Shown here: one piece after another, positions 23,379-33,410 of the stretch
Numbering within the stretch: position 1 is the first letter of the stretch
How the letters are laid out: each line of letters begins with the position of its first letter
Source of the DNA: Dendrophyllia cribrosa
Taxonomy: Eukaryota > Cnidaria > Anthozoa > Scleractinia > Dendrophylliidae
Length of the DNA stretch: 64,000 bases
Reading direction: 5' to 3'
NCBI GenBank assembly: GCA_024195265.1
Contig: JAJLRJ010000010.1
Coordinates: 31,351,364 to 31,415,363, forward strand
Program-made: the position numbers and the translations under genes
The notes under the pieces: generated by a model
Seen by the model: the letters and a program-made list of their open reading frames with translations, nothing else
What the model was told of the DNA's origin: nothing
Databases searched by the model: none

Positions 23379-26300
23379 ATGAATATGTTTATAAGCGACA
23401 TTAAACCAAGTCATACTCAACTGTTCTCGCCTAGGACCTATGACACAAGCGGAAGCGAGAGCGAGTATGACTCCTATGGTGGGGAGAGTGACAGTTCTGG
23501 AGACGAGTGTGACAAGCATGCTATGGGTATAATGGAAGACTGTATGTGTATGGAAGAAAGTCAGTCCGATGATGGTCATGATGATTTGGAAAATGTTGAC
23601 GAAGACGACCTTTTCACTGTCTACGTAGGAATAGAGGAGGCTGATCCGTTATGTACCAAAATTCACGACCTTCTCCAAAGAGGAAAAATTTCGAAGGACA
23701 GGATCTTTTATAAATACCTACGTGATGTTGTGGAGATCATGTATAACCCATTCCATGAATACGATCGCGAGGTCGTTGAGTTTTTCAATACCATCACGTA
23801 CCTTGGTGGCAAGCGCACCGCATGTTTTATAAGAGGGCCGATGAACTTGGGAGATGGCCGAAACAGTAATGTTGAGAAAAAAATGAACCTTGGAGGACCG
23901 TCAGAATCTGTGTGTGCTAAGCATCAAGCCGGATACACCCCAGACTCTGGTGTCATCAAACCGTTATCATTAGGACACTTGGAACTCTTGAAAAATTCTA
24001 AAGCCAAACGACTCATAGAAACCCCTCAGCTAACCGTAATTCCCTGTGCCCTGGCTAATGATGGAACCGCTCTGAAACCGGCCATTGAATTCGATTCTCG
24101 ACTAAAAGAAAATGTTGGATTGAAAACGCCAGTCGATATCAACTATGTTAAAGCAAATTCCTCACCTTCACCCGAGTACCTTAAAGAGAACATAATTACA
24201 GAAGCAATGGTCTCATCACTGACCTCTTTAGATAACCAATACTCCCTACCTGTGGCAGTAGATTACTCAACCAAAAGCGGAAAAACGGGCGAAGAAATGA
24301 TCAATCTTTTCAAAAAGCACATCAAAACTCTCCAATCGTGTGAATCATGCCAAAAGAAAGCTCAACATCGGCGTCATATCATCACTCCTGAGAGAATCAA
24401 CTGCACTAGTTTTTGTGAAGGGTGCTATCAATCAAAGACGGTGTGTGGGGAATGCAAGGTACTGGGACAAGTCAGTCATATTCCATCTTTACGGTTCTGT
24501 GACTCTTGTCGTGATAAAAATTCCAGCTGTGTTCGTCGCGTCATCATGGTGGTTTGTAGTGACTGTGAAACGGGAAACAAAACAGCCTTTGAGACCATAA
24601 AGGCTAAACTAGAAGCAGGCAATGAAGACCCCGAACTGGCGTTTCTGTCTATTTTACCGGATTGCCCTCATGTAGGAAAAAGTATGAAAGCAGCATTTTC
24701 TAACTGGTGGCTGAAATGTAGAGATGAGAGAATAAATTTAGCTTTAATTAGAACTTTACGAAATCGCTCAGACAAATCTACGAAAGATAAATTCAGGAAA
24801 CTGATTCCTAAGAATGACCACGTAAAGAATAAGGATAGACAAGATCCATCTGCCGTCCTTACCTTGACCAGCAACAGATTAACCGATGAGCTGCAAAACA
24901 CTGGCTACGTCTGCCACACCATCATACCAGAGTTGGACAAATATTCCGCAGATAACCAATGCGGGATGTATCCATCACCGATAAGTGTCGCTGTCCCATC
25001 TTATGGTTGGATTGTATTTTTGTCCTTCGATGTAAAGAGTTCCTTGTGTACCCTTTTTAAGGCTCGTCTGCATAGTCCTGTCGATCACATTGCTGCTATT
25101 GCCAAAAATCTCAAGGCTAGGGATGTTCAGTCCTCTGACGGCATTCTTTTTCTAACCTCTGAAAGTGGTCCTATTAAGGTTGTACAGTTCGTGGAAGGGT
25201 CGATTTCCATGATTGTTAAGCAGAAGAAGAAAGAAGATCTTGTAAAGCTGGCTGATAGACTTCATGTGCCATGTACAGGAACTATGGCAGAGATTACGCA
25301 AAGACTTAAAACTTACTCCCAAACGCTGGCTGCTAAATATTCTCGCAACAACGTCAAAGCTGACGAAGTTCACTTCTGGGATTGTGAAAAACAACCATCC
25401 TTTGAAGCTATGGCATGCGCAGACAGCGAGTTATTTTACGCTGCGGAATGCGTCCAGAAAGCGATAGTATCGTTTCAATTGGAGAAGGATGGCGTAGGAT
25501 TGAAAGGTAATAATCTGCAAATGGTTAGCCAGTACAGTCCTGAGTGGCGTAAGATTAACAGCATGTGTCTGTGTGAGGGTAGCATATTCGCATCTCACTG
25601 CCAAGGAATCAGCATAATGAGCTTAGAAAGTGGAGAGTGTATGTTGCTTGTTGAACTTTCAAATCAACCGTGTGTGTTGACGAAATTTGGTTCAGACATC
25701 CTGTTTACCAATCAAAAGAGGGCGTCTGTGTGGCAACTAAAACAAAGTGGTGACGTACGTGTGTTTGCTGGCTCTGACAGAGAAGAAGGAAGTGTTGACG
25801 GACTAGCCAAAAATTGTCGATTCAAACAACCCATCGGCATATGCACTGAGTTTGACAGTGTTGTCTACATTTGCGATGCACAGACAAACTCGATCAAGAT
25901 CTGCAGTAAGATGACAGAGTGTTCCAAGTTCCTTAAAGGCATTGGTGCATTGTATGATGCATTCTCCGTGCACAGTAAAGGAGCAACATACAAGATCAAG
26001 TCGGCCGATGAAGCTCTTTTACTTGTCCGACAGTGTAAAGACTTGCTCAATGAAACCACTACTGACATAAGAAATAGCACAGGGATAACAGGGACATTAA
26101 ATGGGCCGCAGGGACAAGTTTCTGCTAAGACAGTGGGATCAGTTAGAATGATTGAATGGGGTCTTGAACGACTGTTCGCCAACCTGAATGAGTTTGATTA
26201 CCAGGCTGCAAATTTGCTAAGCTGTATGACCTTGGACGTCGAGAATTGCCATTCAACTGTGCATATTAAGCAGCCGAACTTGTCTATGATGGAGTACTGC

Positions 26301-26858
26301 CGATCATTTGGGCTGACGATGAAGGAAGCCATCAAACGAACAACCGAGTGGGCAGCGTACTACCACACCAGTAGGAGTTCATGGTACCCTAAGCCAGAGG
26401 AGACAATGTCGTTTTCCAGCGTGCTCATCATAACACCCTTACCTGTCGTTGAAATGTCTCAAGCTGACTGCGATCTTTTGCGAAACTGGGCTTCCTCCTT
26501 TGGAGCTGCTGTGAGACAACGTACAGTGCGCCAAGAAACGACAATGGCAAAGCATGGCACTCTACCCGAGTTTGTGTACCAACGAAAGTGTGTTTTATCA
26601 GACAAGCCGGTAGCTTTGACCACTTTACCCTCGGGACAGATTAGAGAAGACAGCATGCTCCACATAAACGAAGAAGTGAATGATGAAGAAATCGCAGATG
26701 AGTTCGACCCCAGCAGCGACGAAGAGGTTGAAGGGGAACAAGCTGACGGAGGGGACTCACTGTTCCAAGGAGAAATTGGAAGTTCCGCAACTTTTCTCCT
26801 TGGTGCACGATCTCGATTTGGCAGAGTTGTTCGCTTCAACAATCGTCTCTTGTTCTGA
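23379..26858 (+). CDS. Transposon protein 2, 1159 aa, candidate transposase
   Basis: A single uninterrupted frame from ATG at 23379. Residues 22-80 are Ser/Asp/Glu-rich. Residues 321-396 hold a CxxC-rich block (CESC, CEGC, CGEC, CDSC, CSDC), most likely zinc-binding. A conserved-looking block LPDCPHVGKSMKAAFSNWW follows at 426-444. Residues 615-650 look like a SAP DNA-binding helix pair (KKEDLVKLADRLHVPCTGT). Residues 803-840 look like one NHL repeat (VDGLAKNCRFKQPIGI). Residues 951-975 carry TLDVENCHSTVHIK and the C-terminus is acidic. I do not recognise a named transposase, though its position between matched terminal repeats argues for one. A splice acceptor-like CGCCTAG at 23427-23433 leaves open a later start joined to an upstream exon. 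Confidence 0.75.
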   Translation: MNMFISDIKPSHTQLFSPRTYDTSGSESEYDSYGGESDSSGDECDKHAMGIMEDCMCMEESQSDDGHDDLENVDEDDLFTVYVGIEEADPLCTKIHDLLQRGKISKDRIFYKYLRDVVEIMYNPFHEYDREVVEFFNTITYLGGKRTACFIRGPMNLGDGRNSNVEKKMNLGGPSESVCAKHQAGYTPDSGVIKPLSLGHLELLKNSKAKRLIETPQLTVIPCALANDGTALKPAIEFDSRLKENVGLKTPVDINYVKANSSPSPEYLKENIITEAMVSSLTSLDNQYSLPVAVDYSTKSGKTGEEMINLFKKHIKTLQSCESCQKKAQHRRHIITPERINCTSFCEGCYQSKTVCGECKVLGQVSHIPSLRFCDSCRDKNSSCVRRVIMVVCSDCETGNKTAFETIKAKLEAGNEDPELAFLSILPDCPHVGKSMKAAFSNWWLKCRDERINLALIRTLRNRSDKSTKDKFRKLIPKNDHVKNKDRQDPSAVLTLTSNRLTDELQNTGYVCHTIIPELDKYSADNQCGMYPSPISVAVPSYGWIVFLSFDVKSSLCTLFKARLHSPVDHIAAIAKNLKARDVQSSDGILFLTSESGPIKVVQFVEGSISMIVKQKKKEDLVKLADRLHVPCTGTMAEITQRLKTYSQTLAAKYSRNNVKADEVHFWDCEKQPSFEAMACADSELFYAAECVQKAIVSFQLEKDGVGLKGNNLQMVSQYSPEWRKINSMCLCEGSIFASHCQGISIMSLESGECMLLVELSNQPCVLTKFGSDILFTNQKRASVWQLKQSGDVRVFAGSDREEGSVDGLAKNCRFKQPIGICTEFDSVVYICDAQTNSIKICSKMTECSKFLKGIGALYDAFSVHSKGATYKIKSADEALLLVRQCKDLLNETTTDIRNSTGITGTLNGPQGQVSAKTVGSVRMIEWGLERLFANLNEFDYQAANLLSCMTLDVENCHSTVHIKQPNLSMMEYCRSFGLTMKEAIKRTTEWAAYYHTSRSSWYPKPEETMSFSSVLIITPLPVVEMSQADCDLLRNWASSFGAAVRQRTVRQETTMAKHGTLPEFVYQRKCVLSDKPVALTTLPSGQIREDSMLHINEEVNDEEIADEFDPSSDEEVEGEQADGGDSLFQGEIGSSATFLLGARSRFGRVVRFNNRLLF

Positions 26859-26983
26859 AAAAAGGAGGAGATGAATCAACACAGTTACCGCCAGATTGTT
26901 TTCTCGCCTAGTGGCCTATCAGGCCTTTGCTTATTTCCTGTTTCCGTAGCGTGAGGCGATTACGAGTGCGTGTGCCGCCGTCC

Positions 26984-27185
26984 CGTGGATGGGAAGCTAC
27001 TCCTTCGCAAGGTTACCCACCAGCATTACATTTGTTGGTACCTTTCTGTACACCTGGTTGGAGAGAGGCACTGTGAGGGTAAAGCATCTTGCCCAAGAAC
27101 GCAAGACAGTATTTGACCAGTACTCGAACCGGCAATTCGATCCGGAGTCCAGTTCGCTAATTGTTAGGCCACTGCGTCTCCTACA
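26984..27185 (+). repeat. SINE-like repeat (copy 1)
   Basis: Shares GGTTACC(C)ACCAGCATTA, TACACCTGG(T/G)TGGAGAGAG and the end CCACTGCGTC(T)CC with 43519-43709, in the same order and spacing. The tail (GTTAGGCCACTGCGTC) resembles the tRNA-like ends of widespread metazoan SINEs. It lies inside the 8.3-kb element, downstream of the 1159-aa gene. Confidence 0.6.
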
Positions 27186-27839
27186 ATTGCTTGTAGAGAA
27201 GTTTGCATTTTCGACAAGACCCTTGTTAAGTACAAAATCACATAACAGTTTGACGTTGCAGTTGGAACCACATAAAAAGGAAATCAATGTACTAGACCTC
27301 TGGGCCTTCACAAAATACTATGAAAAAGCGAGGGCCACTAATAGTGAGAGAAGACGTTTCTTAGGACTATTAATAGTGCACCAACACTATGTAAGGAACG
27401 CTGTTACCTGTAACAAACAACCGCCAGCAAGCATGAAATTAAGGCCAGCAACCAATACATTCGGCTCTCGAGAATGAAAATTCCTGACGAACACGTAGCA
27501 CTGAGTTTGGAAATTGCAGTCCCTTCTTTCACAATTAAAAAAGTGGAACAATAAAGGTACGTTGATTTTTGTTCACTATTAGCCAACAAGATACTGGACG
27601 TTACTGCCGTTACTCGTTTTGTTAAAACGAACTTAACTTAACAGCCTGACTCGAAAAAACAAAATCTAAGCGGATATTTGCGCGAAATTTAACGAACAGA
27701 GTAGCGGTTTAGGTATTCTATCGATTTTTGACAAGGTATTACGGTATTGCGGTATTTGGCGATTTTATTTGCGGTATTGCGGTATTTGTCGATTTTTTTT
27801 GCGGTATTGCGGTGTTCATAACCCCCCAATGTCCCCCTC

Positions 27840-29273
27840 TTTTTACAGACAATTAATTTTTATTTATCAATAAATGAGTTGATACCCGTACATTTAGCAA
27901 AATAATGTTTCTAATACCGTAATACTCATCGACAACATTAAAAAATCTTCATCCGCTTTGTTGTGACGCATTTATTTATTTTCACTTTCACAATCGCAGT
28001 CTCCATCTCGGAATGCTTTTTTGTGGGCTATTACAAATACCGGAAGTTGACGTAAAAGCTTCTGAAATATTAAACGGCCGCCATTTTCAACACGAGGAAG
28101 GCCCTGTGGACGAGGTTCTGCCCAAGAACCATCTGATGGATAGCAAACTCTGTCGTCATCACCTCATCGCCCCTGCTTCCTAAACCGGGAAAATTTAAAG
28201 AGCAACACCTTCAGCCAGCAATAAAAGTCATTAAACATTCAAGTTAAAACGTTATATTTGCTTGTCGGAGCTTCGGTTGTGAATGTGTAGGATAGCTAAA
28301 TTGTATCATTGCTTCCGAATATTGATACAACGTGTTCTAACCAATCACAACAAAAGCAATGCTTCACTCAACCAATCGGGAGCAATCCGGGTTGCACGCT
28401 TTTGGTAATTGACTTCTCATTGGTTGAGCGCTTTGAATTAACGAATGCCAGTTTTACGTAGCCTGTGAACGGACCCCTCCCCTTCCTTCCCCCGCGCTTC
28501 ACTCACCGGACAGTTTCTTTTTGCCTTATCCCAACCAGACGGCCTGCTCGCAGGCAGTAAATTGTACGCCACACGACAAGTTAAAATTGCGTGACATGGC
28601 CATTTTTAGATGAGTCGATTGACCTCTTTCGGGATCAAAAGTTCAGATATTCAATCCCAAACAACCACGTCAAATAATGCTTGCCGCAACATATCAGATC
28701 GTTTTGATGTGGTGGACTTTCTAGCCAATCAGAGTTACTGAAAGTGACTTCATCGATCCACTTATATATGTATAATATCGAAAGTAAAAGCGCTTTATAT
28801 ACAAGGGACTTTTCTCTTTCTGAGTCGAGCAGCACATTAAAACGATATGTTGTCCCATTCGTTGTACGGCCCGAAGCTGCCCGAAGCTGCCCGAAGCTGT
28901 CCGAAGAAAGGGGGCTACATTTGTGGATAACAAAGCCTTTATAAGGAGAAATATATGTATATCGAACATGCAGGTACCTACACTTTCAGTGCTTAGCAAC
29001 GACGCATTTAAACGCTCAAGTCCTTCACAAAAGAAAACGTCAATTTATCGCTCCCTCCGAACAAGAAATGAAACAATTTGTCGTCTATGTGCCAATCGTA
29101 ACCAGATAGGTGTTTCAGAGAGTGAAGAAATTGCCCTGCGACTGCGAGTGCTACAAGCAGAGGTATTTTAGTTACTGTTCGTGTATGGTCCATATTTAGA
29201 ACTGGAAAACGACCAAATTATAGAAGTAAGCCACCGTTTGCTGCTCGCATGGAGAGATGCATCAACATTAGAC
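27840..29273. other. Intergenic region before the LRAT gene
   Basis: Contains a three-copy tandem of GCCCGAAGCT at 28868-28897 and AT-rich sequence. An open frame (28923-29171) runs into the LRAT reading frame, separated only by one in-frame TAG. No other gene seen. Confidence 0.5.
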
Positions 29274-30479
29274 ATGGGAATACCCAAACTTTCATCGTTT
29301 TGCTGGAACGCATTCGACCAAATGCCTCCAGCAAGGAAGAGAGAGTGTCTTGATCCTTACCTCCAATCCAGAGAACCAATTTACCGTTTCTCTGACATAC
29401 GAAAGGGCGATCATCTTGTCCGTAAAGGTTCAACAATGAGGGGTTCACTGTTATTTGAACACCATTTTCTGTGCGTCAACCACATTAATGGCCAGCCAGT
29501 TATCATCCATTATTTTGTTTCGATGAAGGAAGCCTTTTGGCGGATGTTCGACTTCCGCTTAGGTTCAGGTGAGGGTTTTGCAACAGTGAAACACATGGTC
29601 CTTCCACATGCAGACTTCATCAAATGCGAAGAAGATCTTCAAAAGCAGGGAGAGGAGGTCGAACGAGTGGTATGGCCAGATGCATTGCGGCGGTACAGTG
29701 CAGAAACAGTTTTCCACAGAGCGATTCTGAGGCTAGGTGAACATCGTTACCACGTCACGGAAAACAACTGTGAGAATTTTGTCATCTGGTGCATATGTGG
29801 ATCCAATGTGAGTCTTCAGGCGACTCCAAAACGCAAGACTGCCTGGGAAACCGTTGGAGTAATGGCATTATTCACACCGTTCAGGTCTATTGCAGTTCTT
29901 TACCTAATCACGGCATTGAAGATGCACTATGGTCACACAACTAATATCATGGACTGGAGAGTATTTATATATATGACTACTCTTGTCGAATCCACCAAAG
30001 CCAACACTGAAATGAAAAGATGTCACTTAGAGTTCATGGAATACGTTATCAGTAAGAGGGATTACATCGAGAAATTGTCGGACATTGTAGTGATAACTCT
30101 GTTCCGTACAGGTTTACATAACATTGGCGTGTTTGTTGGCGAAATGTTGTTCTCCGAGTCCATTTTTAATGCCCTTGTGCCTCTAGCTGGGCTAGTTGGC
30201 GGACATTTAGCTGGTTATTTAACTGTTCGTTACAATCTGATTTGGTTGAGAAGCCTCACAACACGAATGGTCACTATGCATTTTTCCTTTTATCCGAATG
30301 ATATTAGAAGAAACTCAACTTTGTTATGGACATTTGTTTGGACACCTATTGTAAACAGTAGAGTGGGATTTAAGCTGCTTAGCCGGGGCATCAAACACGG
30401 GCTAACTACTGAAATATTGAGGTGTCTTTTAAGCCCTATAGAAGTATTTGGCATGGCGTTTTGCATTCTCTGCTACTAA
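29274..30479 (+). CDS. LRAT-domain (NlpC/P60-like) membrane protein
   Basis: 401 aa from the first ATG. The LRAT signature is complete: GDHLVRKG near the start of the domain, the catalytic histidine in FEHHFLCV, a second histidine in VIIHYF, and the nucleophilic cysteine in NNCENFVIWC. Family members are thiol acyltransferases or phospholipases A1/2 acting on membrane lipids. After the domain come hydrophobic stretches (near VMALFTPFRSIAVLYLI and NALVPLAGLVGGHLAGYL), so a membrane-anchored enzyme is likely. The same frame is open upstream to 29172 and, past a TAG at 29169-29171, back to 28923. The true N-terminus is therefore uncertain; no plausible intron removes the stop in frame. Confidence 0.75.
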   Translation: MGIPKLSSFCWNAFDQMPPARKRECLDPYLQSREPIYRFSDIRKGDHLVRKGSTMRGSLLFEHHFLCVNHINGQPVIIHYFVSMKEAFWRMFDFRLGSGEGFATVKHMVLPHADFIKCEEDLQKQGEEVERVVWPDALRRYSAETVFHRAILRLGEHRYHVTENNCENFVIWCICGSNVSLQATPKRKTAWETVGVMALFTPFRSIAVLYLITALKMHYGHTTNIMDWRVFIYMTTLVESTKANTEMKRCHLEFMEYVISKRDYIEKLSDIVVITLFRTGLHNIGVFVGEMLFSESIFNALVPLAGLVGGHLAGYLTVRYNLIWLRSLTTRMVTMHFSFYPNDIRRNSTLLWTFVWTPIVNSRVGFKLLSRGIKHGLTTEILRCLLSPIEVFGMAFCILCY

Positions 30480-31657
30480 AGTCAAGGTGTTGATGCTAGC
30501 ATTGACTCTCTTTGATCCAACACATAAAAAATTACCAAGTTTCTGTGTTGAAACAAAGCTCAAACATCTTACATTTCACCCAATAAAACAAAGAAGCAAA
30601 CTGAGTAATCTTTTCTCGATGATGACGTTACTGAAGAGAAAGGACCTGGGAACGAGATGGTGGCATGTTGTGTTAAAAATCAACTTATTGGAACAACTAT
30701 AACGTTATAAAGGTGGAATTAATTTTGTAGAATTTCTTTGATAGCTTTCCTTTCGTTAGTCTAAACGGTAAAACCCGTTTTAGAGAAGCCAGAAAAGTTC
30801 AACTGTCTCTAATCCACTTAAAAATCTCTATTTATCTGAGATTTTTTGCGATTTTTTTTATTTTCACACCCGGTTGGAGACTGGCACTAGTTGCGTACGC
30901 GCAATGTAGATGATGTTTTGTGTTGTCTTCGTTTCGTTTGAACAATGGTTTCAAATTGCCATGAAACAAACGCGGCTGCCAATTGTTGTAAACAACCTAC
31001 GAAAACGCCATTTCATCGTGTGTTACGTGACAAAATGGGGCGCCACGAAGCTCTCGGAACGGCTCACAGGATTGGCTGAGAAAACAGTAGAACAAACAAC
31101 AGAAGAATGGTTCCTAAACCTAAAACAATAGAGCGTCGTGACACCCAGGGCCAATGAAATTAGAGGTTCTAAAGAGCTTCGTGGTTCCTGGACAAAATAC
31201 TCCACGATTCTTGGAGTATTTTAGTGGTCTATTCCAGGGGTTTTACGTCCGCCCCACCATTTTGTCGACGATGACGTAGCTGAACAAAGAGGACTCTGGG
31301 AACGAAGTTTATAAAAAGCTGTTTTTTTCTTGAAAATTAAAACGTCAAACTATAAAGAAATACGATTAAATCGGTTCCGTACAATTCTTTTTTTAAAACC
31401 CTATCATTTTCGATGCCGTTTCGAGGTGTAACTCACGCTAGGTTTAGATATACACGGCCTACTTGAAAACCAGTTAATTTTTATACTTCTTTATTCACTG
31501 AATGTTAAAATAACAGTAAAGTTCTAAGTACCCTGCCTATTATATTTAGTGTGAAATATCCCAAAAGAATGCGTCGGTTGACTGCTTTTGGAGTCAAAAG
31601 CTCGCATTTTTCTCCATCAGGCATGTCATGTTCAGGAAGGCCGAAGGAAACATTAAA

Positions 31658-31760
31658 CACTAATGACTGGTCCTGAGAGAAACAGTGAATTTTGTTTCCC
31701 GAGAATCTCGATACGAGGGAAACAAAATTCACTGTTTCCCTTAGGACCAGTCATTAAGTG
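31658..31760. repeat. 103-bp hairpin
   Basis: Arms CACTAATGACTGGTCCTGAG... and its complement ...TTAGGACCAGTCATTAAGTG, including a shared GAAACAGTGAATTTTGTTTC, with about 16 bases of loop. A foldback MITE is likely. Confidence 0.65.
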
Positions 31761-32194
31761 ATTGTTTATATATAGGCATAATCATGCCACCTTTTGCGCT
31801 AGCGGGCAACAGTGCAATGTTACTCTCTGACATCAAAATTGTTGCCCGCTTTTGCAAATCAGTTAGATGTCATGTGACCATGAATCAACCAATCAACGTA
31901 CGCGTTGTATTGAGAAAAACTCCAGCTATATAACAATATTCTTGATGTGAAGTGTCAACTACGTAAAATTGTAACAACTTCCCGTTTCTCGTTTTCACAA
32001 TGAAACAGTCTGCTCCTTTCTCGATTTTTTTTGTAAGGATTCTGTTCTCAATTCGCCTTTTTCAGTTTTCTCGAAAAGGAAGCTAAAAGAAGGTTTCTAG
32101 AATCCTTAGAACCCAACCCGAGCCCCTCCCGATGTTAAAAGGGAAAAACCTTGAGAATGAGGTTGCCAAGAACCCTCCCCTGGGTAAGCCCTCC

Positions 32195-32450
32195 CCCGGG
32201 GGGACTCCCATATAAAAATGACAGGGGTGCTCGTCGTACCTTTTAGGGGACAAAATTTGTAGATTGGTACCGCTTTGGGTGATGAAATCTAAAATGACCA
32301 CCGTTAGAATTATCGCGGTACCTTTTAGGGTATTGAGCCGAAAAAATATGACTGAATATGACATTTTTTAATGTAGAATTGGTACCTCTTAGGGTAAAAA
32401 TTCATTTGAGCCACGCCAATCAAACGACATTCTGGTACCTTTTTGGGTGT
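32195..32450. repeat. Interspersed repeat, GGTACCTTTTAGGG family
   Basis: CCCATATAAAAATGACAGGG is followed by GTACCTTTTAGGG, GGTATTGAGCCG and GGTACCTCTTAGGG, collinear with the copy at 14413-15325. Confidence 0.6.
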
Positions 32451-32880
32451 TTATTTTCAGTAAAATATCGTTTATAGTTATTCTTTGCTTATGCGATAAA
32501 CTCTGAAATAGAAAAAAAATTAACAATTTCAGAGTGTTTGTAAATCGGCGGTGAAACTGACAATTTATCGTGGATCGGCAAAATCCACCGACTCGTTTCG
32601 TGATCGAAACCTTTCAGCTAATTACTCTTGCGGTTTGTTGCGGTTACGTCTCGAATCTGATTGGTCGCAGAACAATAAACATTCCAGAAAAAATTTTAGG
32701 CGTTCACGGTTTTATGGGTTTCACTGTAACGGTCAATCAACGGTTTGTTGCAGTGATCGTGCTTTCTATGTTCTCCCCCGACCACTGACTGTTTCCTATT
32801 CTCCATGCCGATCTCAGGACTCAGAGCCGTAGCTACTAGCATGAGGCGAACCGAGGCACTTAACTTGCCTCGGTAAAAAA

Positions 32881-32910
32881 ATGCATAGCCTCTTGTTAGA
32901 GGCTATGCAT
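32881..32910. repeat. Perfect 13-bp stem hairpin
   Basis: ATGCATAGCCTCT, loop TGTT, AGAGGCTATGCAT. Not followed by a clear T-run terminator and not next to a gene end. Confidence 0.6.
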
Positions 32911-32999
32911 AAAAAAATGAAAAAAAGTGTTTTTTTTTTTCTGATATTGCCTCGGTAAGAATTTTCGTCTGGCTACGGCTGCTACGGCCCTGGATCTCC

Positions 33000-33109
33000 T
33001 AGTCTCCCACGCAGCGGTTATTTGTCTCTTCACGCAACGCTCCTCCCCACTAACGTTAGTGGGGAGGAGTGTTGCGTGACGAGGCAAACAACGGCTGCGT
33101 GGGAGACTA
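33000..33109. mobile_element. Hairpin MITE with 9-bp duplication (MULE-like)
   Basis: Ends TAGTCTCCCACGCAGC and GCTGCGTGGGAGACTA. The element is one long hairpin centred on CACTAACGTTAGTG. TGGATCTCC is duplicated at 32991-32999 and 33110-33118. A 9-bp duplication is characteristic of Mutator-like elements. Confidence 0.75.
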
Positions 33110-33410
33110 TGGATCTCCCTCCATCTCACAAATGCCACTTTCTTTAAACAGTTTTCACTATCTTCGTTTTTTGTTCAAAGTATTTTCATTGTTTACTCGC
33201 CGCTTTCTCGCTGTACCCGGCCTCTTACCAGAGGGGGAAACACCCAACAACAACACTCTGTCCCGGCACTCTGTGAGCGAGGTAAAAAGTGGCGGGAAAA
33301 TTCAGTGAGAGGGCTGGACGAGAAGGAATGGTGATGACCGCCTTTCGCTTTTTATCCAATGTAAGACAGTTTCGTCGAATGGAGTTTTGGATGCAACTGT
33401 TATTGATAAA

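Larger units (their letters stand above)
19553..27839. mobile_element. 8.3-kb two-gene DNA transposon, superfamily not recognised
   Basis: The ends are GAGGGGGACATTGGGG and its exact complement, flanked by TTTTTA (19547-19552 and 27840-27845). Just inside each end lie copies of GCGGTATTGCGGTATT in the same orientation at both ends (from about 19570 and again at about 27738-27815), so the subterminal repeats are direct rather than inverted. Two plus-strand genes fill the interior. Later insertions inside it include a LINE fragment, a short inverted-repeat/ribozyme-like unit and a SINE-like copy. The 6-bp duplication does not fit hAT (8), piggyBac/Kolobok (TTAA), MULE (about 9) or Tc1 (TA). Confidence 0.75.
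30480..33410. other. Intergenic region before hydrolase C
   Basis: No gene recognised. It holds the hairpin element at 31658-31760, a GGTACC-type interspersed repeat at 32195-32450, a small hairpin at 32881-32910 and a hairpin MITE at 33000-33109. The last ~290 bases must contain the hydrolase C promoter. Confidence 0.5.

Noticed and set aside
26989..27477. 162-codon plus-strand frame after the 1159-aa gene
   Set aside because: Its first third is the SINE-like repeat also present at 43519-43709 and the rest shows no protein pattern.
31505..31732. Minus-strand 75-codon frame
   Set aside because: Overlaps the 103-bp hairpin element and has no start context or homologous pattern.
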